A stretch of 59,938 bases of DNA, taken from NCBI RefSeq assembly GCF_011752065.1, contig NZ_JAAIJY010000021.1, positions 1 to 59,938 of the forward strand, read 5' to 3'. How positions within the stretch are numbered: the stretch's first letter is position 1; every line of letters starts with the position of its first letter. The DNA is from Actinomyces sp. ZJ308. Lineage in GTDB: Bacteria; Actinomycetota; Actinomycetes; Actinomycetales; Actinomycetaceae. Below the pieces are notes generated by a model. That model was not told the DNA's origin. It saw only the letters and a program-made list of their open reading frames with translations, and made no database searches. Shown here in pieces: positions 34,446 through 43,347 of this stretch. The translations under genes and the position numbers were made by a program.

Positions 34446-35696
34446 ATGAAGGTCCTCCTCGCCCCCGGTGGGCTGTGGCCCGAGCCGGCCGGAGTGCCTC
34501 TGTCCGGCCCGGGCCGAGGCCTACCCGCCGGCCGCGTCGCCGCCTGCCTGGAGCGCGGCTGGCACACGGTGCGCCCCGCCGACTGCCTGACCCTGAGTCC
34601 CATGGCCGACGGCGGCCCGGGCTCGGCACAGGCCATCGCCCCGGAGCGCATCGCCTCCCGCGAGGCCATCCAGGGACAGGGACCGATCGGACAGGTTCGT
34701 GAGGTCGACCTGGTACGGCTGACTCCCGGCCCGGCACGATCCGCGGCGCAGCGCCCCGGCGAGGGCCGGACGTGGTTCCTCGACGCCGCTCGTCTCCTGG
34801 CCCCTCCCTCCGATCCCGGCGAGAGCGCCCAGGAGGCCCGCCAGGGCAGCACCTACGGCCTGGGGCAGGTCATCGGTACGGCCCTGAGCCGCACGGCTCC
34901 CTGCGACACGCTCCTCGTCGGACTGTCGCGCTCCGCCGTCCATGACGGCGGAGCCGGGACGCTGGACGCCCTCGGCGGCGCCCCAGCGGCCATGGACCTG
35001 TTCGCCGGCCGCAGCCTCGGACTGGTCCTGGCCGACGACATCAGCCTGGGAGGCATGAACGGGGCGGGCGCAGCTCTGGTGGGGCTCACCTCCTTGAAGC
35101 CCGAGCAGGCCCTGGATCTGGATCGTCGAGCCTGTGCCGCTGCCACCGAGGCCGTGAGCGCAGCCGACGCCGCATCGCGTGCAGCCTCTGGTGGACAGAG
35201 GCTGCTTCCCGTCATCTCCGCGCTCGACAATTCGCAGACGCCCTCGCCCTCAGGTGCAGCGGACTCATGGGGGACCGGCCGCCTGAGCACCACCACCTGG
35301 GGCACCGGGGCGGCCGGGGGCAGCGCCATGGTGCTGCGAGCCCTGGGGGCGTGGGCCCGGCCCGGAGCCCGCGTCATGGCGGAGATCCTCGGACTGCCTG
35401 ATGCGGTCCTCGGCCAGGACCTGGTGGTCACCGCCTCGGGCGAGCTCTACGACGTCCTGGCCGACGGCGTCGTGGGCGTCGTCGGCCGGCTCGCCGCCTC
35501 ACAGGCACTGCCGGCCGTCCTGGTGTGCGGGCGATGCGCCACCACCCGTGGCGAGCTCGCCGGCGCCGGGGTCTCCAACGTCTACAGCCTGCAGGAGCCC
35601 CACGCCATCGAGCCCTGGGACGCCGGCGGCCCCGATGCGTTGGAGGAGCGCCTGACCGACATGGGTGCCCGGCTGGCCCGAACCTGGTCGCGCTAG
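34446..35696 (+). CDS. Glycerate kinase family protein
   Basis: 416 residues from the ATG at 34446, where the family start MKVLLAPGG is found (GAGG 7 bp upstream); the upstream in-frame GTG at 34386 overlaps the peptidase gene. The family pattern includes LSPMADGGPGSAQAI (usual PLADGGEGT), LVGLSRSAVHDGGAGTLDAL (usual GLGGSATNDGGAGML), WGTGAAGGSAMVLRALGA and DLVVTASGELYDVLADG. Several Gly-rich loops are altered from the consensus, so substrate or efficiency may differ. It would phosphorylate glycerate; context gives no pathway link. Confidence 0.8.
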   Translation: MKVLLAPGGLWPEPAGVPLSGPGRGLPAGRVAACLERGWHTVRPADCLTLSPMADGGPGSAQAIAPERIASREAIQGQGPIGQVREVDLVRLTPGPARSAAQRPGEGRTWFLDAARLLAPPSDPGESAQEARQGSTYGLGQVIGTALSRTAPCDTLLVGLSRSAVHDGGAGTLDALGGAPAAMDLFAGRSLGLVLADDISLGGMNGAGAALVGLTSLKPEQALDLDRRACAAATEAVSAADAASRAASGGQRLLPVISALDNSQTPSPSGAADSWGTGRLSTTTWGTGAAGGSAMVLRALGAWARPGARVMAEILGLPDAVLGQDLVVTASGELYDVLADGVVGVVGRLAASQALPAVLVCGRCATTRGELAGAGVSNVYSLQEPHAIEPWDAGGPDALEERLTDMGARLARTWSR

Positions 35697-35726
35697 ATCA
35701 AGCAGCGGGCGCCGCTGCGTCGCGGC

Positions 35727-36740
35727 TCAGCCGATGGGAGCCGCGGCGGTCGAGTCGCGCACGATGAGGTCGGGGGCGAAGAGCATCTCGGTGTCGGTCG
35801 GCCTCTCCCCGTCGAGCTGCGCGAGCAGTGTCGACACCGCGGCCCGGCAGATGGCGTCCACGGGCTGGCGCACCGTGGTCAGTGGCGGATCGGTCATGGG
35901 GATGAGCGGCGAGTCGTCGTAGCCGATGACGGAGACGTCGTGCGGCACGGACCTGCCGGTCTGACGCACCCCGTGGACGACACCGAGGGCCATGACGTCC
36001 GAGGAGCACACGATGCCGGTGCAGCCCTGCTCAAGCAGGTGCAGTGCGGCGCTCACGCCCCCCTCATAGGTGTAGAGCGTCTCCACGATCCGTAGCGGCT
36101 CACCGGGCAGTCCCTCGCTCATGGCGTCCTCGTAGCCGGAGCGCTTGCGCTGAGCCGGGACCATGCGCTTGGGCCCCATGGCGAGCCCGACACGTTGATG
36201 CCCCAGGGCGATGAGGTGGTCCACCGCCATGCGAGTCGCCCGGCGGTCATCGGTGGCGAAGCCCGGGGCCTTGATGGTCGGTGCGTTGCCGTTGACCGTC
36301 ACCAGCGGCACGCCGCGCTCACGCAGACGCTGGTAGCGGGTGACGTCACCGGTGGTGTCGGCGTGGCGACCGGAGACGAAGATGATTCCCGCGACACCGC
36401 GGTCCACCAGCATCTCGATGTACTCGTCCTCGCTGATACCACCGGGTGTCTGGGTGCACAGCAGCGGGGTGTGCCCGGAGGGCGCCAGGAGCTGCTCGAT
36501 CTGCTGGGCGAACAGGGGGAAGATCGGATTGCTCAGCTCCGGCACGATCAGCCCCATGAGGCCCCTGGAGGCCTGGTGCACGGACTCGGGCCTCTCGTAG
36601 CCCAGGATGTCGAGCGCCGCGAGCACCTGCCGCCGGGTCGAGTCGGCCATGTTGGACTTTCCGTTGAGCACACGCGAGACGGTGGCGGTCGAGACACCCG
36701 CCTGGTCGGCGATGTCGGTGAGGGTGAGTCTCTGCGGCAT
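35727..36740 (-). CDS. LacI-family transcriptional regulator
   Basis: 337 residues. The N-terminal HTH and hinge read LTLTDIADQAGVSTATVSRV and LNGKSNMADSTRRQVLAALD. The periplasmic-binding-like effector domain follows (GLIVPELSNPIFPLFAQQIE; GIVCSSDVMALGVVHG; VIGYDDSPLIPMTDPPLTTV). It is downstream of the GH13-like gene on the same strand. It probably controls a sugar pathway and itself; the repeated TTCGCGTGAA upstream is a candidate site. The effector sugar is unknown. Confidence 0.92.
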   Translation of the reverse strand: MPQRLTLTDIADQAGVSTATVSRVLNGKSNMADSTRRQVLAALDILGYERPESVHQASRGLMGLIVPELSNPIFPLFAQQIEQLLAPSGHTPLLCTQTPGGISEDEYIEMLVDRGVAGIIFVSGRHADTTGDVTRYQRLRERGVPLVTVNGNAPTIKAPGFATDDRRATRMAVDHLIALGHQRVGLAMGPKRMVPAQRKRSGYEDAMSEGLPGEPLRIVETLYTYEGGVSAALHLLEQGCTGIVCSSDVMALGVVHGVRQTGRSVPHDVSVIGYDDSPLIPMTDPPLTTVRQPVDAICRAAVSTLLAQLDGERPTDTEMLFAPDLIVRDSTAAAPIG

Positions 36741-36746
36741 GAGTGA

Positions 36747-36752
36747 ATCCTA
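36747..36752 (-). promoter_or_regulatory. Leaderless-type -10 box of the lacI-type gene
   Basis: On the minus strand TAGGAT is followed by 6 nt (TCACTC) and the ATG at 36740. This suggests the regulator has its own transcript besides read-through from the GH13-like gene. Confidence 0.45.
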
Positions 36753-36780
36753 CGAGGATCAGTGAAGGTACAAGGGCCTC

Positions 36781-36856
36781 TTCGCGTGAACCGACGGTGG
36801 CTCGTCGCCCGGCCCTCCATCCACCATCATCGCAGATCACGTGCCGTTCGCGTGAA
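36781..36856. promoter_or_regulatory. Pair of TTCGCGTGAA repeats, candidate LacI-family operators
   Basis: TTCGCGTGAA occurs at 36781-36790 and again at 36847-36856, 66 bp apart (start to start). Each is an imperfect palindrome centred on CG, as LacI-family half sites often are. They lie upstream of the lacI-type gene. Confidence 0.4.
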
Positions 36857-36869
36857 TCAGGAACCGCCG

Positions 36870-38096
36870 TTACGCCACAGTCGTGGCTTCCAGCCAGGTC
36901 GTCGTCGTCGGGGGGATGAACAGCCGGCCCTCGTCCTGCCTGAGGGGCTGAGACGACACCAGCACCTTGGCCTCAGCAGGCAGGATGACCGGGGAGTCGG
37001 AGGTGTTGACGACGACCAGCACGCCGCGCACCAGGAAGGCCAGAGCCTCAGGCGGGCACCACTCCAGTCCGGTGACGAAGGCCAGAGGGGCGCAGGCCAG
37101 GTTGTACTCATTGCGCACGTGGGCGGCGTGCCGCACGGTCGCCGCCGGGGACCCGAACTGCGAGGACTGCCCCTGAGTGTGCTCGGCCACCATGTCCGCC
37201 AACTCCAGGGGAGCGGTGGGCTTGTCTGCGTCGGACAGCGCGATCTCATCGCCCTGCCGCAGGTAGAGCGAACCGGGAAGCGCCAGCATCATGGCCTGCA
37301 GCGCCAGCCCTCGAAGCAGGCGCAGGTCGTGATCGACGGAGTACCAGCGCTGGCCGTCCCCCGGGTCCAGGTGCTCGGACAGGATGTGAGGAGGCAGGAA
37401 GCGCCAGGTGGGCGGTGCGCCGAAGCGATCGTGCTCATCCAGGGAACGAGTCAGGTGGGCAGTGAGGGACTCCGCGTTCCAGCGGGTCAGGGTCAGGCAG
37501 TCGTCCCGCAGGTGGTGGACCCAGTCGTCCTGGAGATGGTGGCGCAGCGAGTCCGGGTAGTCGGCTGTCACGTCGGCACCGATGATGCCCTCATCCACGT
37601 ACTCGGCGAGCTGACCGTGCAGCATCGCGAAGTAGGCACTGAGGCGGTCCAGCCGGGTCTCGCTGGTGACCTGGGGAGGAACGATCGTCCCCAGGTCGAT
37701 CCCGACCGCACCGGCCTGGAGGTAGGCCTCCGAACGGCGCAGCAGGTCGTCACCCGACCCCTCGAGTCCGGTGATGAAGCCGGTGGTCCGTTTGGCGTAG
37801 GGGCCCGTGATCGGACCGAGCGCACCGGAGATGCGCACGATGGTGCGCAGACCCTGCTCGCCCGCCTTGTCGATGAAACGACGGATCGAGTCCACCTCGG
37901 AACTGACGTCGAGCAGGCTGGGACGAAGCAGGACCGCATCCATCCCCAGGTAGAGGGCGTGCTCGATGATGGGGGCGGTGCGGTCCAGGTCGGCGGCCCC
38001 CAGGGCCGGCGAGGGGATCTCGTAGACCAACGCGTGGCGCCACCACTCCTCCGGACCGTCGTAGGGCCGGTGAACAAGGGTAGTGGTTGTGGTCAC
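36870..38096 (-). CDS. Degenerate GH13 (alpha-amylase fold) protein
   Basis: 408 residues, against 500-600 for active GH13 oligosaccharide hydrolases. The start EEWWRHALVYEI and HALYLGMDAVLLRPS match WW(R)xAVxYxI and LGVDAIWLSP. AGAVGIDLGTIV occupies the nucleophile region, keeping one Asp. ALPGSLYLRQGDEIAL matches LPGTPxLYQGEELG. The acid/base Glu strand and the NHD motif are not recognisable, and the linker between is shortened. It may be inactive, perhaps a sugar-binding or regulatory relative. The start is GTG with GGGAG upstream. It precedes the LacI regulator. Confidence 0.7.
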   Translation of the reverse strand: MTTTTTLVHRPYDGPEEWWRHALVYEIPSPALGAADLDRTAPIIEHALYLGMDAVLLRPSLLDVSSEVDSIRRFIDKAGEQGLRTIVRISGALGPITGPYAKRTTGFITGLEGSGDDLLRRSEAYLQAGAVGIDLGTIVPPQVTSETRLDRLSAYFAMLHGQLAEYVDEGIIGADVTADYPDSLRHHLQDDWVHHLRDDCLTLTRWNAESLTAHLTRSLDEHDRFGAPPTWRFLPPHILSEHLDPGDGQRWYSVDHDLRLLRGLALQAMMLALPGSLYLRQGDEIALSDADKPTAPLELADMVAEHTQGQSSQFGSPAATVRHAAHVRNEYNLACAPLAFVTGLEWCPPEALAFLVRGVLVVVNTSDSPVILPAEAKVLVSSQPLRQDEGRLFIPPTTTTWLEATTVA

Positions 38097-38275
38097 GGTA
38101 GGTGTCTCCCTTCCGCCGGACTGGTGCCCAGGAGCGTCACTGCCAAGAGTGCTTTATCGGTGGTGTCTCGTAGGGTGCTGGTGACCACATACTGACGATT
38201 TCGGATGCCCTTGCTCCCTTGGAACGGTGTCGGAGGTGTCGGAACGGTGACGACCATCGTAACCCGCTTCTGCGC

Positions 38276-38281
38276 TACCTT
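38276..38281 (+). promoter_or_regulatory. Leaderless-type -10 box of dgt
   Basis: TACCTT, then 6 nt (GTGTCT), then the ATG at 38288. No ribosome-binding site is visible. Confidence 0.45.
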
Positions 38282-38287
38282 GTGTCT

Positions 38288-39607
38288 ATGTCGGTGCAGA
38301 AATCTGGATCCACGCCTGTGCGTGTCGATGGAAGCGACAGTCTTGCCCTGGCTGGATACCGACCGCAAGATGCTGAGCGCTTTGTTCACGAGCAGGCGAA
38401 GAATCCTCAGCGCACGCCTTTCGAACGCGACCGTGCCCGAGTCCTGCACTCCTCGGCGCTGCGACGCCTGGGGGCCAAGACGCAGGTGCTGGGGCCGTCC
38501 GCCGACGACTTCGTGCGCACCCGGCTCACCCACTCCCTCGAGGTGGCGCAGGTGGGGCGGGCCCTGGGCCAGGCGCTGGGATGCGATCCCGACGTCGTCG
38601 ACGCCGCCTGCCTGTCCCACGACCTGGGCCATCCGCCGTACGGGCACAACGGCGAGAAGGCGCTCGACGTCGTCGCCCGCCGGATCGGAGGCTTCGAGGG
38701 CAATGCCCAGACCTTTAGAATCCTCACCCGCCTGGAGCCCAAGACACTTGACGAGTCCGGTCGACCGGTCGGCGTCAACCTGACCCGGGCCAGCCTCGAC
38801 GCCGTTGCCAAGTACCCCTGGCTCAAGGGGCGGGGGCCGGGGGGCCCGAGCGGACGCAGCTCGCGCAAGTACTCCGCCTATGACGACGACGCCGAGATCT
38901 TCACCTGGATGCGTCAGGGGGCGCCGGAGGGCAGACGCTGCATCGAGGCCCAGATCATGGACCTGTCCGACGACGTCGGCTACTCCGTCCACGACGTCGA
39001 GGACGCCATCGCCCTGGGGCGCATGGACCCGGCCTGCCTGACCGACCCGCATGAGGTCGATGAGCTCCTCGAGGCCACCAGGGCCTGGTACGGCACCGAC
39101 CTCAGTGCCGACGCCCTGGGGGCGGCCTTCGAGCGGCTCTCCGGCCAGCCCTGCTGGATCCGCTCCTACAACGGCTCGGCGCCCGACGCCGCGCACCTGA
39201 AGAACCTCACCAGCGAGATCATCGGCCGCTTCGTCTCAGCGGTCGCCGCCGCCACCCGCCAGACCTACGGCGCCGGCCCACTGACCCGCTACGAGGCCGA
39301 GCTCGTCATCCCCGAGGAGACGGCCGCGGAGATCCTCCTGCTCAAGGGCATCGCCGTGCGTTACGTCATGGAGCCCCGCGAGCACGAACCGGTCTACCTG
39401 CGCCAGCGCACCCTCATCTTCGACCTGGCCGACGTCCTCATGACAGGCGACGGGAAGGGCATCGACCCCGTCCTGGCAGACGCCTGGCACCGGGCCGAGA
39501 ACGATGAGGCGCGCCTGCGGGTGGTCGTCGACCAGATCGCCTCCCTGACGGACACCTCCGCGCGCGCCTGGCACGCCCGGCTGTGCGGCATGTTCTCCGA
39601 GGTCTAG
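38288..39607 (+). CDS. dgt: Deoxyguanosinetriphosphate triphosphohydrolase-like protein (HD domain)
   Basis: 439 residues from the ATG at 38288; an upstream in-frame start at 38219 has no supporting signal. HD-domain metal ligands are visible: FVRTRLTHSLEVAQVGRALG, CLSHDLGHPPYGHNGEKALD and the later Asp in IMDLSDDVGYSVHDVEDAI. The N-terminal FERDRARVLHSSALRRLGAK is typical. It hydrolyses dNTP to deoxynucleoside and triphosphate. dgt next to dnaG is a conserved actinobacterial arrangement. Confidence 0.92.
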   Translation: MSVQKSGSTPVRVDGSDSLALAGYRPQDAERFVHEQAKNPQRTPFERDRARVLHSSALRRLGAKTQVLGPSADDFVRTRLTHSLEVAQVGRALGQALGCDPDVVDAACLSHDLGHPPYGHNGEKALDVVARRIGGFEGNAQTFRILTRLEPKTLDESGRPVGVNLTRASLDAVAKYPWLKGRGPGGPSGRSSRKYSAYDDDAEIFTWMRQGAPEGRRCIEAQIMDLSDDVGYSVHDVEDAIALGRMDPACLTDPHEVDELLEATRAWYGTDLSADALGAAFERLSGQPCWIRSYNGSAPDAAHLKNLTSEIIGRFVSAVAAATRQTYGAGPLTRYEAELVIPEETAAEILLLKGIAVRYVMEPREHEPVYLRQRTLIFDLADVLMTGDGKGIDPVLADAWHRAENDEARLRVVVDQIASLTDTSARAWHARLCGMFSEV

Positions 39608-39637
39608 CAGGCCGGGCGCAGCGGGGGAGCGGTAGGC

Positions 39638-39663
39638 GCCTGCGCAGGATGCCTGCGCAGGAT
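39638..39663. repeat. Tandem 13-bp direct repeat, each containing a palindrome, before dnaG
   Basis: GCCTGCGCAGGAT occurs twice in a row (39638-39650, 39651-39663). Each copy contains the perfect 10-bp palindrome CCTGCGCAGG. It lies between the dgt stop and the dnaG -10 box and may be a protein-binding site. Confidence 0.6.
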
Positions 39664-39678
39664 GTCGGTGGCCTCGCC

Positions 39679-39684
39679 TACGAT
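39679..39684 (+). promoter_or_regulatory. Leaderless-type -10 box of dnaG
   Basis: TACGAT, then 6 nt (GGGCCT), then the GTG at 39691. The tandem repeat just upstream covers the expected -35 position. Confidence 0.5.
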
Positions 39685-39690
39685 GGGCCT

Positions 39691-41706
39691 GTGACGGGAC
39701 TGATCAGGCGCGAGGACATCGAGGCGGTGCGCGAGCGCGCCCGGATCGAGGACGTCGTCGGCGAGCACGTGACCCTCAAGAGCGCCGGAGTCGGCTCGCT
39801 CAAGGGACTGTGCCCCTTTCATGACGAGCGCACCCCCTCCTTCCACGTCCGCCCCCAGCTCGGCTACTGGCACTGCTTCGGCTGCGGTGAGGGCGGCGAC
39901 GTCATCACCTTCATCGAGAAGATCAACCACCTCGGTTTCGCCGAGGCCGTCGAGTACCTCGCCGACCGCACCGGGGTCCAGCTGCGCTACGAGGAGGGCG
40001 GAGCGGTCCGGCGCGGGGTGGAGCCGGGCACCCGCCAGCGACTCATGGACGCCAACCGGCTGGCCGAGGCCTGGTTCCGCGAGCAGCTCGCCACCCCGGA
40101 GGCCCAGGTGGGGCGCGACTTCCTCACCGCCCGGGGCTTCGACCGCCACGCCGCCGCGCACTTCGGCGTCGGCTACGCCCCCGCCGGCTGGGACAACCTC
40201 GCCCGCTACCTGCGCAGCGCCGGCTACACCGAGGCCGAACTGGTCGACTCCGGGCTGTGCAGCCGGGGCGGACAGGACGGGCGCCGCGTCTACGACCGCT
40301 TCCGGGGCCGCCTGACCTGGCCCATCCGCGACGTCACCGGAGCCACCGTCGGCTTCGGGGCGCGCAAGCTCACGGAGGAGGACCAGGGCCCCAAGTACCT
40401 CAACACCCCTGAGACCCCCGTGTTCCACAAGAGCCAGGTCCTCTACGGGCTGGACCTGGCCAAGCGGGAGGTCGCCCGCTCCCACCGGATCGTCGTCGTC
40501 GAGGGCTACACCGACGTCATGGCCGCCCACCTGTCCGGGGTGACCACGGCCGTGGCCACGTGCGGCACCGCCTTCGGCGCCGACCACGTGCGGGTCGTCC
40601 GCCGCCTCCTGGGCGACATCGACGACCCGGCGGCGGGGGTCGTCACCGGACAGGGACGCGAGGCCCGCGGAGGCGAGGTCATCTTCACCTTCGACGGCGA
40701 CGCCGCCGGCCAGAAGGCCGCCCTGCGCGCCTACGCCGAGGACCAGCGCTTCGCCACCCAGACCTTCGTGGCCGTCGACCCCAGCGGCCTGGACCCCTGC
40801 GACCTGCGTATGAAGGAGGGGGACCAGGGCATCCCCCGCCTGCTGTCCAGGCGCGTGCCGCTGTTCGAGTTCGTCATCCGCACCTCCCTGTCCCACCTGG
40901 ACCTGGACACCTCCGAGGGACGGGTGCGGGGACTGCGCTCAGCGGCGCCAGTCGTCGCAGGCATCCGGGACCGGGCGCTCAAGCGCGAGTACACCCGTCG
41001 GCTCGCCGGATGGCTGGGACTGCCCGACGCCGAGGTCCACAGCGCCGTCCAGGCCGCCGGGAGACGAGGTCAACAGCCCCCCGCACCCCGCGGCGGCCAG
41101 TGGCCCGCGGACGAGACCGCCGGGCCCGACGCCGCCGCTCCGGTGCGCGGCCTGCCACCGGTGACCGACCCCGTGGAACAGCTCGAGCGCGAGGCCCTGG
41201 CAGTCATCATCCAGTTCCCGCTGGCCGCGCACCGGGCCGGCGCCGACGAGCTGGGAGCAGACTCCTTCGGCCAGCTCACCCACCGGGCCGTCTACGAAGC
41301 GGTCGCTGCCGCAGGCGGAACCGGAGAGGTGCCGGGGCTGGTGCAGCAGGCAGTGGCCGCAGGCATGGGGGAGCAGGAGGCGCAGCGACGGGCCACGTTG
41401 CGCTGGCTCCAGCAGGTGCGTGACGGGGCCATCGGCCTGGTCGAGGCCGCCATCACCGAGCTGGCCGTGGCCCCTCTGCCACTGCCGACCATCCGGGGAC
41501 GCGGCACGGAGGTGGACGCCTCCGGGCTCGACCGCTACGCCAAGGGCGTGCTCAGCTCCCTGGCCGTGATGGGCATCAACCGCCGGCTCGTCGAGATGCG
41601 CTCGCGGCACCGCCGGATGTCGCCACAGGATGAGGGCTATCGGGAGCTGTTCTCCCAGATCGCCGCGCTCGAGCAGCGCCGCATGCGGATCAGGCAGGGA
41701 GCCTGA
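39691..41706 (+). CDS. dnaG: DNA primase DnaG
   Basis: 671 residues from the GTG at 39691 (start VTGLIRREDIEAVRERARIE); a longer frame from 39583 overlaps dgt. The zinc-binding domain is CPFH then HCFGCGEGGDVITF. The RNA polymerase domain includes GVGYAPAGWDNLARYL, RFRGRLTWPIRD and TPETPVFHKSQVLYGLDLAK. TOPRIM motifs are VVVEGYTDVMAAHL and FTFDGDAAGQKAA. There is a 20-residue insertion (DDPAAGVVTGQGREARGG) between the two TOPRIM motifs. The C-terminal helicase-binding domain is present. It makes RNA primers at the replication fork. Confidence 0.95.
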   Translation: MTGLIRREDIEAVRERARIEDVVGEHVTLKSAGVGSLKGLCPFHDERTPSFHVRPQLGYWHCFGCGEGGDVITFIEKINHLGFAEAVEYLADRTGVQLRYEEGGAVRRGVEPGTRQRLMDANRLAEAWFREQLATPEAQVGRDFLTARGFDRHAAAHFGVGYAPAGWDNLARYLRSAGYTEAELVDSGLCSRGGQDGRRVYDRFRGRLTWPIRDVTGATVGFGARKLTEEDQGPKYLNTPETPVFHKSQVLYGLDLAKREVARSHRIVVVEGYTDVMAAHLSGVTTAVATCGTAFGADHVRVVRRLLGDIDDPAAGVVTGQGREARGGEVIFTFDGDAAGQKAALRAYAEDQRFATQTFVAVDPSGLDPCDLRMKEGDQGIPRLLSRRVPLFEFVIRTSLSHLDLDTSEGRVRGLRSAAPVVAGIRDRALKREYTRRLAGWLGLPDAEVHSAVQAAGRRGQQPPAPRGGQWPADETAGPDAAAPVRGLPPVTDPVEQLEREALAVIIQFPLAAHRAGADELGADSFGQLTHRAVYEAVAAAGGTGEVPGLVQQAVAAGMGEQEAQRRATLRWLQQVRDGAIGLVEAAITELAVAPLPLPTIRGRGTEVDASGLDRYAKGVLSSLAVMGINRRLVEMRSRHRRMSPQDEGYRELFSQIAALEQRRMRIRQGA

Positions 41707-41742
41707 CGGTCGCGGGTGGGGCCACCGGGCAGGTGGTGCGGG

Positions 41743-41748
41743 TAGCCT
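41743..41748 (+). promoter_or_regulatory. Leaderless-type -10 box of the 188-residue hypothetical gene
   Basis: TAGCCT is followed by 7 nt (GGCGGGC) and the ATG at 41756, without a ribosome-binding site. Confidence 0.45.
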
Positions 41749-41755
41749 GGCGGGC

Positions 41756-42322
41756 ATGCTGAACCTGCGACGTCGTCAAGGCTCATCCGCCCGCTCCACC
41801 ACTGTGCTCCCGCTTGAGATGCGTGAGCAGCTGCATCAGCCCGTCCTGGGAGCGGTTCCTCTGGACGAGGACGGCTCGGCATGGGCAGCGGCCACCGCCG
41901 ACGCGCTCGTCGTCTTCAGCGGGCGCAGCAGGCCCGAGCATCACGCCTGGGACGAGGTGGAGCAGGGGTCCTGGGACGCGGAGGAGAGGGCCTTCACCCT
42001 GAGATGGACGGACCTGGAGCGTGATGACCTCGTCCTGGAGGTCCCAGCAGGAGTTCGTGACGGCAGCACCTACGCACCCACGGACGTCGCTCCTTTCGCC
42101 AAGGCCCTGCGCCAGCGGGTGGAGGCCGCCATCATCCACAGCGCGGTGGCGACGCTTCCCAGTGGTGTCACGGCCACAGCCAGCGTGCGTCGCGCTGCAG
42201 ACGGGGACCTGTACTCCGTGACCCGTCCGACGATCTCCCAGATTGCGGATGAGGAGGACGAGGAGGCGCTGCACGTGCTGGAAAACCGCGTCAGGGAGGG
42301 TGTGGGGCTGCCCACACGGTAA
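41756..42322 (+). CDS. Conserved actinobacterial hypothetical protein downstream of dnaG
   Basis: 188 residues from the ATG at 41756. The sequence is acidic, with alternating short beta-like stretches (VLGAVPLDEDGSAWAAATAD; ALVVFSGRSRPEHHAWDEVE; RDDLVLEVPAGVRDGS) and a helical C-terminus. Small proteins with W-D-EV-like patterns follow dnaG in other actinobacteria, but no function is known to me. There are no membrane segments or catalytic motifs. It lies between dnaG and tRNA-Asn. Confidence 0.75.
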   Translation: MLNLRRRQGSSARSTTVLPLEMREQLHQPVLGAVPLDEDGSAWAAATADALVVFSGRSRPEHHAWDEVEQGSWDAEERAFTLRWTDLERDDLVLEVPAGVRDGSTYAPTDVAPFAKALRQRVEAAIIHSAVATLPSGVTATASVRRAADGDLYSVTRPTISQIADEEDEEALHVLENRVREGVGLPTR

Positions 42323-42362
42323 GATATCCCAGGGATTGCAGCGTTTTCGATGATTTGCCGGA

Positions 42363-42392
42363 TTCGACGTTACTGCGGGATGTTGCTAAAGT
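42363..42392 (+). promoter_or_regulatory. Promoter of tRNA-Asn
   Basis: TTCGAC (42363-42368), 18 bp, TAAAGT (42387-42392), about 20 nt before the tRNA. The stretch is AT-richer than its surroundings. Confidence 0.45.
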
Positions 42393-42412
42393 TCACTGCG
42401 CGTCAAACGCAT

Positions 42413-42484
<72 letters not shown>

Positions 42485-42494
42485 CTCATCACTC

Positions 42495-42523
42495 GGAGCC
42501 CCGGCCTCACCGGCCGGGGCTCC
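42495..42523 (+). terminator. tRNA-Asn terminator
   Basis: A 12-bp perfect stem, GGAGCCCCGGCC (42495-42506) and its complement (42512-42523), with a 5-nt loop, followed by GTCGTCTT. Confidence 0.85.
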
Positions 42524-42753
42524 GTCGTCTTCCGGCGCGATGCTGGTGGAGATCTTCTGAACGGGCCCCTCATACCTTCAAGATCGTGACGCATAAGTTC
42601 TCCGCGGTTGCCAGGCTGCTGCGGTGACGACGGCGCGCAGGGAGTCATCGGGCAGCCGGACGTGGCGTTGCGTGGTCTCGGGGCGGCGTGGCCGAGGACG
42701 GCGCCGACGGGCCGAACATGACCTCTCCGCCTCAGTCATGGGAGGATGCCGCC

Positions 42754-43245
42754 ATGGCATACCGCGACATCCGCATTATCGGCGACCCGGTCCTGCGCAC
42801 AGAGTGCGACTGGATCACTGACATCGACGACTCGGTCAAGGCCCTGGTCGAGGACCTGCTCGAGACGGTCGACGAGGACGGCCGGGCGGGCTTGGCGGCC
42901 AACCAGATCGGAGTCGGTCTGCGCGCCTTCTCCTGGAACATCGACGGCGAGATCGGCTATATCCTCAACCCCAGGATCGTCGAGCTCTCCAAGGACGAGT
43001 ACCAGGACGGGGACGAGGGCTGCCTGTCGGTCCCCGGCCTGTGGTTCCCCACGGAGCGCGCCTGGTACGCCCGTGCAGAGGGCACGGACCTTGACGGCAG
43101 GAAGGTCGTCGTCGAGGGGGAGGAGCTCATGGCCCGCTGCATCCAGCACGAGTGCGACCACCTGGAGGGGCACCTCTACCTCGATCGCCTCGACCGGACG
43201 AACCGGGCCAAGGCGATGAAGGAGCTGCGCAGCCAGGGGCTGTGA
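42754..43245 (+). CDS. def: Peptide deformylase
   Basis: 163 residues from the ATG at 42754 (GGGAGG 8-9 bp upstream). The three signature motifs are present: [16 protein letters not shown] (GxGLAAxQ), [13 protein letters not shown] (EGCLS, metal Cys) and [18 protein letters not shown] (HExDH, two His and the catalytic Glu). It removes the formyl group from nascent proteins. It stands alone between tRNA-Asn and a strong terminator. Confidence 0.96.
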   Translation: MAYRDIRIIGDPVLRTECDWITDIDDSVKALVEDLLETVDEDGRAGLAANQIGVGLRAFSWNIDGEIGYILNPRIVELSKDEYQDGDEGCLSVPGLWFPTERAWYARAEGTDLDGRKVVVEGEELMARCIQHECDHLEGHLYLDRLDRTNRAKAMKELRSQGL

Positions 43246-43260
43246 CGGCGCTCAGGACAC

Positions 43261-43309
43261 ACGACGGGTGGGGGCAGCAGACTCAGGGTCTGCTGCCCCC
43301 ACCCGTCGT
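43261..43309. terminator. Bidirectional terminator between def and DUF3145 gene
   Basis: A 22-bp perfect inverted repeat (43261-43282 and 43288-43309; ends ACGACGGGTGGGGG..) with a 5-nt loop. It sits between convergent genes. Confidence 0.85.
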
Positions 43310-43347
43310 TACCTGAAGGCGATGATGAAGCCTGGCTCTACGTGCCC

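Noticed and set aside
39638..39663. The tandem repeat as a CRISPR
   Set aside because: Two adjacent copies without spacers; no cas genes are present anywhere in the window.
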